From CADCVT01 sp036389155 (lineage in GTDB: Bacteria > Actinomycetota > Thermoleophilia > Solirubrobacterales > Solirubrobacteraceae), in contig DASVQN010000020.1 in assembly GCA_036389155.1 (NCBI GenBank), positions 1 through 64,000 of the forward strand: 64,000 nt of DNA, read 5' to 3'. Made by a program: the position numbers and the translations under genes. Under the pieces are notes generated by a model. The model searched no databases and was not told where the DNA came from. It saw only the letters and a program-made list of their open reading frames with translations. Shown here in pieces: positions 6,892-14,809 of this stretch; position 1 is the first letter of the stretch; each line of letters begins with the position of its first letter.

Positions 6892-9263
6892 GGGTCCCGC
6901 TCGAGTGGCTGAGCGAGTACTGCGACGCCGGCCTGCCCGGCCGCGAGCTCGGCGAGCGCCTGACGATGACCGGCACGAAGCTCGAGGCCGTGCACGACCA
7001 CGGCGTCGGCGGCGCCGAGCACTTCCTGGTCGGCCGCGTGGTCGAGGCGTCCAAGCACCCGGACGCCGACCGGCTGAGCGTCTGCCTGGTCGACGTGGGC
7101 GACGCCGACGGCCCGCGGCAGATCGTGTGCGGCGCGCCGAACGTCGCCGCCGGCCAGACGGTCGCCGTCGTCGAGCCGGGCGGCGTCATCGCCGGCACGA
7201 AGATCAAGCGCGCGAAGCTGCGCGGCGTCGAGTCCAACGGCATGATCCTCTCCGAGCGCGAGCTGGGCATCGGCGACGACCACGGCGGCATCCTCGTGCT
7301 CGGCGAGGGCGCGCCGGGCGAGGACCTGGGCGCCGTCCTGCCGCTCTCGACCGAGGTGCTCGAGCTGGAGATCACGCCGAACCGGCCGGACTGCCTCGGC
7401 GTCTACGGCATCGCCCGCGAGGTCCACGCGACGACGGGCGCGCCGCTGAAGCCGCCGCCGTGGTCGGAGGACCCGGGCAGCGACGGCCCGGTCGAGGGCG
7501 CGAGCGTCGAGGTCGAGGTCCCCGACCTGTGCCCGCGCTTCACGGCGCGCGTGTTCGAGGACGTGAGGATCGGCCCGTCGCCGCCGTGGCTGAAGGCGCG
7601 CCTGACCGCGGCCGGGATGCGGCCGATCTCGAACGTCGTCGACATCACCAACTACGTGATGCTCCTGACCGGGCAGCCGCTGCACGCGTTCGACCTCGAC
7701 CGCGTCGCCGGGCAGCGGCTCGTCGTGCGCGGCGCGCGCGAGGGCGAGACGATCGACACCCTCGACGGCCAGACGCGCACGCTGCAGGAAGGCGAGATCG
7801 TGATCGACGACGCCGACGGCCCGACGTCGCTGGCCGGCGTGATGGGCGGCGCGCGCTCCGAGGTGGAGGACGACACCACGCGCGTCCTGCTCGAGATCGC
7901 GTCGTGGGACGCGCCGACGGTCCACCGCACCTCGACGCGGCTCGGCCTGCGCAGCGAGGCGAGCGGGCGGTTCGAGAAGGGGCTCTCGACCGAGCAGCCG
8001 ATGGAGGCGCAGGCGGTCGCGACCAAGCTGATGATCGACCTGTGCGGCGCGCGGGTCGTGCCGGGCACGATCGACGTGGGCGGGCCCGAGCCCGAGCCCC
8101 CGCCGCTGCGGCTGCGCCCGTCGCGGGCGACGCAGCTCCTCGGCCTCCAGATCGCGCCCGACCGGCAGGTCCAGATCCTCCAGGCGCTCGAGTTCGGCGT
8201 CGAGGCCGCCGGCGAGGACGAGCTCGACGTGCGGGTCCCGCACTTCCGCCGCACGGACGTGACGCGCGAGGCCGACCTCGTCGAGGAGGTCGCGCGGATC
8301 GAGGGGCTCGACCGGCTCCCGGCGACGCTCCCGTCGCGGCGCGGGGCCAGCGGCAAGCTGACGTTCGCCCAGCGCGCGAAGCGTCGCGCCGAGGACGCGC
8401 TCGTCGGGCGCGGCCTCTCGGAGGCGGTCGGCTGGTCGTTCACCGAGCCGAGCGTCGCCGACCGGCTGCGCCTGGACGCCGGCGATCCCCGTCGCGCGTT
8501 CGTCGCGCTCGAGAACCCGATGTCCGAGGACCAATCGGTCCTGCGCACGACGCTGCTCGGGTCGCTGCTCGACGTCGCGCGGTACAACGCCGCGCGGGGA
8601 AGGGGAGACCTCGCGCTGTTCGAGAGCGGCGCGATCTACGTGGACGGCGGCGACAAGCTGCCCCTCGAGATCCACGCCCTCGGCGCGGTGCTCACCGGGC
8701 GCGTCGCCCCGGAGTCGTGGCGCGGCGGCGACGCCACGTGGGACTTCTTCGCCGCCAAGGCCGCGCTCGGCGCGGTCCTCGACACGCTGCGGATCGCGTG
8801 GGACGTCCGACCGCCCGGCCACCCGTTCCTCCGTCCCGGCCGCTCCGCGCGCGTGTTCAGCGGCGAGACCGAGCTGGGGTGGGTCGGCGAGGTCCATCCG
8901 CTCGTCGCGCGGGAATGGGACCTCGACGGCTCCGTCGCGGCGTTCGAGATCGACCTCGGCCTCGCGGTCGACCAGGCGCCGCAGGACATCCCGTTCCGAT
9001 CGTTCGCCACCTTCCCGCCGGTGCGGCGCGACCTCGCCGTCGTCCGGCCCGCGGAGGTCACCAGCGCGCAGGTCCTCGACGTCGTGCGTGTCGCCGGGCA
9101 GCCGGAGGAGGCGACGGTCTTCGACGTCTACGGCGAGTCGCTCGCGATGCACCTCGCCTTCCGCGCCCCCGACCGGACGCTGACCGACGAGGAGGTCGAC
9201 GAGCGGATGGCCGCGATCGTCGCCGCCCTGCGCGAGCAGCTCGGGGTCGAGCAGCGTGCCTAG
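6888..9263 (+). CDS. pheT: phenylalanyl-tRNA synthetase beta subunit
   Basis: A 791-residue beta subunit with the full domain set: an N-terminal EMAP-like tRNA-binding domain ('LVGRVVEASKHPDADRLSVC', 'IVCGAPNVAAGQTVAVV'), B3/B4 editing region ('SNVVDITNYVMLLTGQPLHAFDLD'), B5, the degenerate class II core and a C-terminal ferredoxin-fold anticodon-binding domain ('FRSFATFPPVRRDLAVV' to 'LTDEEVDERMAAIVAALREQ'). It complements PheS in the (alpha-beta)2 enzyme and edits mischarged Tyr-tRNA. It begins inside the pheS stop (ATGA) and overlaps argC by eight bases, so arginine genes may be read through from the translation block. Confidence 0.97.
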   Translation: MRVPLEWLSEYCDAGLPGRELGERLTMTGTKLEAVHDHGVGGAEHFLVGRVVEASKHPDADRLSVCLVDVGDADGPRQIVCGAPNVAAGQTVAVVEPGGVIAGTKIKRAKLRGVESNGMILSERELGIGDDHGGILVLGEGAPGEDLGAVLPLSTEVLELEITPNRPDCLGVYGIAREVHATTGAPLKPPPWSEDPGSDGPVEGASVEVEVPDLCPRFTARVFEDVRIGPSPPWLKARLTAAGMRPISNVVDITNYVMLLTGQPLHAFDLDRVAGQRLVVRGAREGETIDTLDGQTRTLQEGEIVIDDADGPTSLAGVMGGARSEVEDDTTRVLLEIASWDAPTVHRTSTRLGLRSEASGRFEKGLSTEQPMEAQAVATKLMIDLCGARVVPGTIDVGGPEPEPPPLRLRPSRATQLLGLQIAPDRQVQILQALEFGVEAAGEDELDVRVPHFRRTDVTREADLVEEVARIEGLDRLPATLPSRRGASGKLTFAQRAKRRAEDALVGRGLSEAVGWSFTEPSVADRLRLDAGDPRRAFVALENPMSEDQSVLRTTLLGSLLDVARYNAARGRGDLALFESGAIYVDGGDKLPLEIHALGAVLTGRVAPESWRGGDATWDFFAAKAALGAVLDTLRIAWDVRPPGHPFLRPGRSARVFSGETELGWVGEVHPLVAREWDLDGSVAAFEIDLGLAVDQAPQDIPFRSFATFPPVRRDLAVVRPAEVTSAQVLDVVRVAGQPEEATVFDVYGESLAMHLAFRAPDRTLTDEEVDERMAAIVAALREQLGVEQRA

Positions 9264-10251
9264 CGTCGTCGTCGCGGGGGCCAGCGGGTACGCGGGCGCG
9301 CTCGCCGCGCGGCTGCTCCACCAGCACCCCGACTTCGAGCTGACCGCGGTCACGTCGCGGTCGGACGCCGGGGTGCGCCTCGACGAGCTGTACCCCTACC
9401 ACCGCGTCCCGCTGACCCTCGACGCCTTCGACGTGGACGAGCTCGGCGGCGTCGACGCGGCGATCGTCGCCTATCCGCACGGCGCCAGCGCGCCGACCGT
9501 CGCCGAGCTGCACGAGGCGGGGACGAAGGTCGTGGACCTGTCCGCCGACTTCCGCCTGCGCGACCCCGGCACCTACGCCGAGTGGTACGGCGAGCACGGC
9601 GCCCCCTCGCTGTTCGGCCACGCCGTCTACGGGCTGCCCGAGCTGCACCGCGAGCGGATCCGCGAGTCGCACCTGGTCGCCAACCCCGGCTGCTACCCGA
9701 CGGCGACGCTCGTCGGGCTCGCGCCGCTCGCCCGCGCCGGCCTCATCGGCGACGTCGTCGTCGACGCGAAGTCCGGCGTCAGCGGGGCCGGGCGCGCGCC
9801 GACGCAGAAGACCCACTTCGTCACCGTCGCCGAGAACGTCACGCCGTACGGCGTCGGCCGCCACCGCCACGCGCCGGAGATCGACCAGGAGCTCGCGGGG
9901 CTCGGCGCGCAGGTCACGACGACGTTCACGCCGCATCTGCTGCCCCTCGACCAGGGCGAGCTCGTCTCGTGCTACGTCACGACGACGCGCGAGATCGACC
10001 AGCAGGAGCTCGACGCGCTGTACGAGGACGCCTACGGCGCCGAGCCCTTCGTCGAGGTGGCGGGCGCGCCGCCGGGCGTCCGCGACGTGCGCGACACGAA
10101 CCTGTGCCGCCTGTTCGCTCACGCCGACGAGCGGACCGGCAAGGTCTTCGTCTTCAGCGCGATCGACAACCTGTGGAAGGGCGCGGCCTCGCAGGCCGTG
10201 CAGAACCTGAACCTGATGTTCGGCCTCGACGAGACCGCGGGGCTGACGTGA
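9256..10251 (+). CDS. argC: N-acetyl-gamma-glutamyl-phosphate reductase
   Basis: The third enzyme of arginine synthesis: NADPH-dependent reduction of N-acetylglutamyl phosphate to the semialdehyde. An N-terminal Rossmann motif ('VVVAGASGYAGALAARLL') binds NADPH, and the catalytic cysteine lies in 'VANPGCYPTATLVGLAPL'. 'VDAKSGVSGAGR' and the C-terminal 'VFVFSAIDNLWKGAASQAVQN' are also diagnostic. At 331 residues the length is normal. The GTG start at 9256 lies inside the end of pheT. The stop overlaps the argJ start as GTGA. Confidence 0.97.
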   Translation: MPSVVVAGASGYAGALAARLLHQHPDFELTAVTSRSDAGVRLDELYPYHRVPLTLDAFDVDELGGVDAAIVAYPHGASAPTVAELHEAGTKVVDLSADFRLRDPGTYAEWYGEHGAPSLFGHAVYGLPELHRERIRESHLVANPGCYPTATLVGLAPLARAGLIGDVVVDAKSGVSGAGRAPTQKTHFVTVAENVTPYGVGRHRHAPEIDQELAGLGAQVTTTFTPHLLPLDQGELVSCYVTTTREIDQQELDALYEDAYGAEPFVEVAGAPPGVRDVRDTNLCRLFAHADERTGKVFVFSAIDNLWKGAASQAVQNLNLMFGLDETAGLT

Positions 10252-11471
10252 GCGGCTTCTTCGGCTCGCGCTGGGTCGAGCAGCCGGCGCACGTCCGCGA
10301 GGCGACCGACGGCCGGCTGCCGCGGGGCTTCCGCGCCGGCGCCACCGCCGCCGGGATCAAGCCCGAGGGGCTGGACCTCGCGCTCGTCGTCTCCGACGCG
10401 CCCGAGACGACGAGCGCGGCGCGCTTCACCCGTTCGGGGGTGCAGGCGCCGCCGGTCACCATCACCCGCGAGCGCTGCCGGCTCGACGCGCTGCGGGCGG
10501 TCGTCGCCAACTCCGGCAACGCGAACGCCGCGACGGGGCGGCGCGGGCTGGACGAGGCCGCCCGGATGCAGGGCGGCGCGGCGATGATCGCGGGCGTCCC
10601 AGAGGACCAGGTCGCGGTGTGCTCGACCGGCGTCATCGGCGTCCAGCTCGACGGGCAGATCACGATCAAGGGCCTGCTCGCGCTGCGACCGGAGCTGCGC
10701 GAGGACGGGGCGGGGGAGCTCGCGGCGGCGATCCGCACGACCGACGCGCTCGACAAGCACGTCGCCCTCGACGTCGACCTCCCCGGCGGCACCGTCCGGG
10801 TCACGGCGCAGGCCAAGGGCGCCGGGATGATCCAACCCAACTTCGCCACGATGCTGTGCTTCGTGCAGACCGACGCCGTCCTCAGCGCGGAGACCTGCGA
10901 CCTGCTGCTCGGGGTGTGCGTCAAGCGCTCGTTCGACCGCATCTCCGTCGACGGCCAGCTCTCGACGAACGACACGGCGATCCTCATGGCCTCGGGCGCG
11001 AGCGGCGTTGCCGTCGAGCCCGAGTCCGAAGCGGAGCTGCGCCTCGGCGAGGCGCTCGACGCGCTGCTGCGCCAGCTGGCCCTGTTGATCGTGAGGGACG
11101 GCGAGGGCTCGCGCCGCATCGGCCGCGTCGTCGTGCGCGGGGGCGCGCAGCCCGTCGTCGAGCACGTCGCGCGCGCGGTCGCCAACTCGAGCCTCGTGAA
11201 GACGGCCCTCTACGGCGGCGACCCGAACTGGGGCCGGATCGCGCAGGCCGTCGGCGGCGCGCTGCTCGACACGCATCCGCTCGTCTTCGACATCGCCATC
11301 GACGGCACGACCGTGTGCAGCGGCGGCCAGGCGACGGGCGACGTGGCCGCCTTCGAGGGCGACGAGGTCGAGATCGAGATCGGCCTGCCCGGCGACGGCG
11401 CGGAGACCGAGGTCTTCTTCTCCGACCTCGGCCACGAGTACGTGACGATCAACGCGGACTACACCACGTGA
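10248..11471 (+). CDS. argJ: bifunctional glutamate N-acetyltransferase / amino-acid acetyltransferase
   Basis: ArgJ transfers the acetyl group from N-acetylornithine to glutamate, closing the cyclic arginine pathway. The self-cleavage site is evident in 'KGAGMIQPNFATMLCFVQTD', where the Thr of 'ATML' becomes the new N-terminal nucleophile of the beta chain. The 407-residue length and the ending 'EYVTINADYTT' are typical. The GTG start (10248) overlaps the argC stop. Its last nine codons are partly repeated immediately downstream as a micro-ORF (11468-11500). With ArgJ recycling acetyl groups, no separate ArgA or ArgE is needed for flux. Confidence 0.97.
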   Translation: MSGFFGSRWVEQPAHVREATDGRLPRGFRAGATAAGIKPEGLDLALVVSDAPETTSAARFTRSGVQAPPVTITRERCRLDALRAVVANSGNANAATGRRGLDEAARMQGGAAMIAGVPEDQVAVCSTGVIGVQLDGQITIKGLLALRPELREDGAGELAAAIRTTDALDKHVALDVDLPGGTVRVTAQAKGAGMIQPNFATMLCFVQTDAVLSAETCDLLLGVCVKRSFDRISVDGQLSTNDTAILMASGASGVAVEPESEAELRLGEALDALLRQLALLIVRDGEGSRRIGRVVVRGGAQPVVEHVARAVANSSLVKTALYGGDPNWGRIAQAVGGALLDTHPLVFDIAIDGTTVCSGGQATGDVAAFEGDEVEIEIGLPGDGAETEVFFSDLGHEYVTINADYTT

Positions 11472-11500
11472 CCCTCGTCAACGCGGACCACACGACCTGA
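11468..11500 (+). CDS. 10-codon micro-ORF repeating the argJ 3' end
   Basis: GTG at 11468 overlaps the argJ stop (GTGA), and its own TGA (11498-11500) overlaps the argB ATG (TGATG). It encodes MTLVNADHTT, closely resembling the ArgJ C-terminus VTINADYTT, and the DNA also matches with a 3-base insertion. It looks like a diverged tandem duplication of about 30 bp that now fills the argJ-argB junction and could relay ribosomes into argB. Whether it is translated is unknown. Confidence 0.45.
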   Translation: MTLVNADHTT

Positions 11501-12342
11501 TGCGCGACGTCGAAACGCTGTTAGAGGCGCTGCCGTACATCCGCGAGTTCCACGGCCGGACCGTCGTCATCAAGTACGGCGGCGCGGCGATGGAGGACCC
11601 GTCGCTGCGCGAGGAGTTCGCCCGCGACGTCGTCCTCCTGAAGTACGTCGGCCTCAACCCGATCGTGGTGCACGGCGGCGGGCCGGCGATCACGGAGTAC
11701 ATGCGGCGGCTCGACATGCCGGTTGAGTTCGTGGGCGGCCTGCGCGTGAGCACCGAGCAGACCGTCGAGATCGCGAAGATGGTGCTGCTCGGGAAGGTCA
11801 ACCAGGACATCGTCCTGCGGCTCAACCGGCACGGGCAGGCGGCGGTCGGGCTGTCCGGCGACGACGGCCGGCTCTTCCGGGTCGCGCGGACCGCGGCGCC
11901 CGGCGGCAAGGACATCGGCTTCGTCGGCTCGATCGACCGCGTCGACGCGGACGTGATCGTCCACGTCGCCGAGGACTACATCCCGGTCATCGCGTCCGTC
12001 GGCGGCGACGACGCCGGCAACTCGTACAACATCAACGCCGACGAGGCCGCCGCGAAGGTCGCGGCCGAGCTGAAGGCGCACAAGGTCATCTTCCTCACCG
12101 ACGTCGAGGGCTGGCTGCGCGACCCGCGCGAGCACGACTCGCTGATCTCCGAGGCGACGGCGGACGAGGTGGAGCGCGCGCTCGACGGCATCACGGGCGG
12201 CATGCGGCCGAAGCTGCAGGCCTGCGTCGACGCGATCCACGGCGGCGTCACCAGCGCGCACATCGTCGACGGGCGCGTGCCGCACTCGCTGCTGCTCGAG
12301 CTCTTCACCGACGCGGGCATCGGGACGAAGGTCACGCAATGA
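11500..12342 (+). CDS. argB: acetylglutamate kinase
   Basis: ArgB phosphorylates N-acetylglutamate, usually the feedback-controlled step of the cyclic pathway. The amino-acid-kinase fold is marked by 'TVVIKYGGAAM', the glycine-rich 'PIVVHGGGPAITEYMRRL', 'NINADEAAAKVAAEL' and 'GGMRPKLQACVDAIHGGV'. The N-terminal helix ('VETLLEALPYIREFHGR') ahead of the first strand is the feature that distinguishes arginine-sensitive hexameric kinases from insensitive dimers, so inhibition by arginine is likely (inference from the family). 280 residues; the end overlaps argD as ATGA. Confidence 0.97.
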   Translation: MRDVETLLEALPYIREFHGRTVVIKYGGAAMEDPSLREEFARDVVLLKYVGLNPIVVHGGGPAITEYMRRLDMPVEFVGGLRVSTEQTVEIAKMVLLGKVNQDIVLRLNRHGQAAVGLSGDDGRLFRVARTAAPGGKDIGFVGSIDRVDADVIVHVAEDYIPVIASVGGDDAGNSYNINADEAAAKVAAELKAHKVIFLTDVEGWLRDPREHDSLISEATADEVERALDGITGGMRPKLQACVDAIHGGVTSAHIVDGRVPHSLLLELFTDAGIGTKVTQ

Positions 12343-13484
12343 CGCTGCTCCCGACGTATGCCCGGGCGCCGGTCACCTTCGTCCGGGGCGACGGCGCGCG
12401 GCTCTGGGATTCGGGCGGCGGCGAGTACCTGGACTTCCTCAGCGGGATCAGCGTCTCGTCGGTCGGCCACTGCCACCCGAGGGTCGTCGAGGCGGTGCGC
12501 GAGCAGGCGGGCCGGCTGCTGCACGTCTCCAACCTCTTCTTCACCGAGCCGATGGTCCGGCTGGCCGACCGGCTGTCGGCGTCGTCGCTCGGCGGCGGCG
12601 TCTTCTTCACCAACAGCGGCGCCGAGGCGGTCGAGGCCGCGCTGAAGCTCGCGCGCAAGGCCAAGCAGGGCGGCAACATCGTGGTCCTGCACGGCGCGTT
12701 CCACGGGCGGACGTTCGGGGCGCTCAGCGCGACGCCGCAGGAGAGCAAGCAGGCCCCGTTCGCGCCGCTGGTGCCCGGGTTCGTCGCGGTCGAGGCGACC
12801 GCCGACGCGGTGCGCGCGGCGGTCGGGCCGCAGACGGCGGCCGTGCTGCTCGAGCCGGTGCAGGGGGAGTCGGGCGTGCGCGTGCTCGACGACGCCATCC
12901 TGCATGCGGCGCGCGAGGCGTGCGACGAGCACGGCGCCGCGCTGATCTTCGACGAGATCCAGTGCGGCCTGGCGCGCTGCGGGACGCTGTGGGCGTACGA
13001 GCAGAGCGGCGTCGTCCCGGACGCGATGACGACCGCGAAGGCGCTCGGCGGCGGGCTGCCGATCGGCGCGCTCATCACGGGTGAGCGGCTCGCCGACGTG
13101 CTCGAGCCGGGCGACCACGGCTCGACCTTCGCCGGCGGCCCGCTCGTGGCGGCCGCGGCGAACGCGGCGCTCGACGTCCTCGAGGACCCCGCGCTCCACG
13201 CGCGCGTGCGCGAGCTCGGCGAGCGGCTGCGCGAGGGGCTGGCCGCGCTTCCCCGTGTCACGTCGGTCCGCGGCCGCGGCCTCATGAACGCGTTCGAGGT
13301 CGACGGAGGAGGAGCGCCCGAGCTGGTGCGCGAGCTCCTGCTCGAGCACCGCCTCGTCGCCAACGCGACGGGCCCGACGACGATCCGCCTCCTCCCGCCG
13401 CTGATCGTGGGCGAGAGCGAGATCGACGAGGCACTCACCCGCCTCCGCGCGCTGCTCGGCGGGGCGCCCGGGCCTACCGCGTAG
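12339..13484 (+). CDS. argD: acetylornithine aminotransferase
   Basis: A PLP-dependent class III aminotransferase making N-acetylornithine from the semialdehyde with glutamate as donor; members often also serve lysine synthesis. 'FTNSGAEAVEAALKLARK' contacts the cofactor phosphate, 'LIFDEIQCGLARCG' holds the PLP-ring aspartate, and Lys234 in 'TAKALGGGLPIGALI' forms the Schiff base. 381 residues, of normal length. It ends the argCJBD run; no argF or argR follows, and a TetR cassette occupies that position on the other strand. Confidence 0.95.
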   Translation: MTLLPTYARAPVTFVRGDGARLWDSGGGEYLDFLSGISVSSVGHCHPRVVEAVREQAGRLLHVSNLFFTEPMVRLADRLSASSLGGGVFFTNSGAEAVEAALKLARKAKQGGNIVVLHGAFHGRTFGALSATPQESKQAPFAPLVPGFVAVEATADAVRAAVGPQTAAVLLEPVQGESGVRVLDDAILHAAREACDEHGAALIFDEIQCGLARCGTLWAYEQSGVVPDAMTTAKALGGGLPIGALITGERLADVLEPGDHGSTFAGGPLVAAAANAALDVLEDPALHARVRELGERLREGLAALPRVTSVRGRGLMNAFEVDGGGAPELVRELLLEHRLVANATGPTTIRLLPPLIVGESEIDEALTRLRALLGGAPGPTA

Positions 13485-13498
13485 CGTCGCGCGACCCT

Positions 13499-13810
13499 TC
13501 ACCGCGGCGTGACGGCCCGTCCGCCCGCCCAACCGCGCTCGATCCGCCGCAGCGGCCCCTTCAGGAGCAGGAACGCGAAGGCGCGGCGCTTCTGGGCCGG
13601 CGTGCCCACCGGGATGATGTGCGCGTGCGCTCACGGCCGCCGGCTCGACCGCGCGCCGTTGAGGACGATCGTGAAGGCGTCGGGATCGCCCCGGCGCTCC
13701 TCGCCCAGGTGGCGTGCGAGTCGCGCGGCCAGGCTTGCGAGCTCGTCGACGTCCGGGCCCCTGGCCGGACCGTCCAGAGCGAGGACGTGGTAGTCGCGAA
13801 CCCCCGGCAT
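13499..13810 (-). pseudogene. HIT-like small protein gene interrupted by an in-frame TGA
   Basis: From ATG at 13810 the frame reads a small alpha/beta protein ('DAFTIVLNGARSSRRP'), meets TGA at 13631-13633, then continues in the same frame with 'AHAHIIPVGTPAQKRRAF' to a stop at 13499 (103 codons in all). The HxHxxP-type stretch right after the stop resembles a histidine-triad motif, and a Trp (TGG to TGA) would restore a continuous protein. This suggests a nonsense mutation, a sequencing error or, less likely, read-through. It follows tetR on the same strand and may have been its co-transcribed partner. The precise family is uncertain. Confidence 0.55.
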
Positions 13811-13863
13811 GTGAGGCTCCGAAAGGGAGCAAGGACGGCCCCCGGGAAGGAGGTACCGCCCGT

Positions 13864-14472
13864 TCACGCGCGGGCCTGCCCCTCGATGAGCGCATCGGCG
13901 ATCTGGCGTGCGGTCGGCGCGGCCGAGCCCGCCGGGATGACTCCCGGCGCCGCGGCGGCCACTGCGTAGCTGCCCTCGACGAGCGCGACGAGCGCGGCGG
14001 CGATCCGTGACGCGCCCTCGCCGCTGCGCCCCTCCTCGCGGCACGCGGCGCGGAAAGCCCGGCGCAGCCGGTCTCGCGCTTCCGCCAGCCACGCGGCGTA
14101 GAGATCGCGAACGGTCTCGTTGCGGACGGCCTCGGCGCCGATGAGCGACCACAGGGCGAGCGCGTGGGCGTCCGCTCCCTCGTCGACGGCGAGGAGGGCG
14201 TCCAGGATCGCGGCCAACCGGTCGCGGGCGCTGGTGACGGCGGCGGAGCGCTCGCGGATCCGTTCGTAGGCGACTCCTACGACCCGCTCGACGAGGTCGA
14301 CGAGGATCTCGTCTTTGGACGCGAAGTGGTAGTGGACCCCTCCCGGCGCGACGCCGGCCTCGCGGGCTATCGCGGTGATGGTGGCACCGTCATAGCCCGT
14401 GCCGGCCATGACACGCCCGAGGGCGAGCGCGATCTGCTCACGGCGCTCGGCGGTGTTGGACGGCCTGGGCAT
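13864..14472 (-). CDS. TetR-family transcriptional regulator
   Basis: A one-component repressor of 202 residues. The N-terminal helix-turn-helix is typical: 'RREQIALALGRVMA', 'ATITAIAREAGVAPGGVHYH' and 'FASKDEILVDLVERV'. The C-terminal helical domain, which would bind a ligand and dimerise, is not assignable to a specific ligand. ATG at 14472 gives the usual TetR opening; TTG at 14484 in the same frame would add four residues. A perfect 22-bp palindrome ends 16 bases upstream of the ATG, so autorepression is likely. It lies inside the arginine cluster but shows no sign of being an arginine regulator. Confidence 0.9.
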   Translation of the reverse strand: MPRPSNTAERREQIALALGRVMAGTGYDGATITAIAREAGVAPGGVHYHFASKDEILVDLVERVVGVAYERIRERSAAVTSARDRLAAILDALLAVDEGADAHALALWSLIGAEAVRNETVRDLYAAWLAEARDRLRRAFRAACREEGRSGEGASRIAAALVALVEGSYAVAAAAPGVIPAGSAAPTARQIADALIEGQARA

Positions 14473-14487
14473 CCTGTCGCGCAACCA

Positions 14488-14509
14488 TATTTGGTCGCGC
14501 GACCAAATA
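14488..14509. promoter_or_regulatory. 22-bp perfect palindrome, probable TetR operator
   Basis: Each half-site is TATTTGGTCGC, meeting its exact reverse complement at 14498/14499. It lies between the tetR start and the stop of the upstream small gene. AT-rich outer ends in such GC-rich DNA make it stand out. Length and position fit a TetR dimer site controlling tetR itself. Confidence 0.8.
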
Positions 14510-14523
14510 ACAGTGTCAGGCCG

Positions 14524-14760
14524 TCAGGACCACTCGGCCTCGACCGCGTCGAGCTCCGCGGCCAGGCGATCCCGGCGCGTACGGAGTCGGGCGATCTCCA
14601 GGCTCAGCGGCTGGAGGTCGTCGAGCTCGCGGTCGGCCGGGAAGGTGCGGGTGCGCTCGGCGGCGTGGTCGAGGCGGACGCGGGCGTCGATCAGGGCGTC
14701 GTCGCAGCGGCCGAGCTCGTCGCGCTTGAACTGCACGGGAGTGGGGGCGCCTGCCCGCAT
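14524..14760 (-). CDS. small coiled-coil protein, unknown
   Basis: A 78-residue hypothetical protein. The second half is a charged helix with a heptad-like pattern ('LEIARLRTRRDRLAAELDAV'), so a short coiled coil is expected. No signal peptide or catalytic motif is seen. ATG at 14760 is chosen because codon use becomes gene-like from there; an extension to 14844 would overlap the argG promoter. It lies upstream of tetR on the same strand, with the palindrome between them, and diverges from argG 49 bases away. Function is not recognised. Confidence 0.6.
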   Translation of the reverse strand: MRAGAPTPVQFKRDELGRCDDALIDARVRLDHAAERTRTFPADRELDDLQPLSLEIARLRTRRDRLAAELDAVEAEWS

Positions 14761-14809
14761 GCCCCCGCACGGTACCCCACGGCGGTGCTCGCGTACCCTC
14801 CCTGGCCGC

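Noticed and set aside
6759..9353. Minus-strand ORF of 864 codons opposite pheT
   Set aside because: pheT is unmistakable; the antisense frame is a composition artefact.
13509..13793. Plus-strand 94-codon ORF after argD
   Set aside because: Ser/Arg/Pro-rich shadow; the minus strand carries the HIT-like reading frame.
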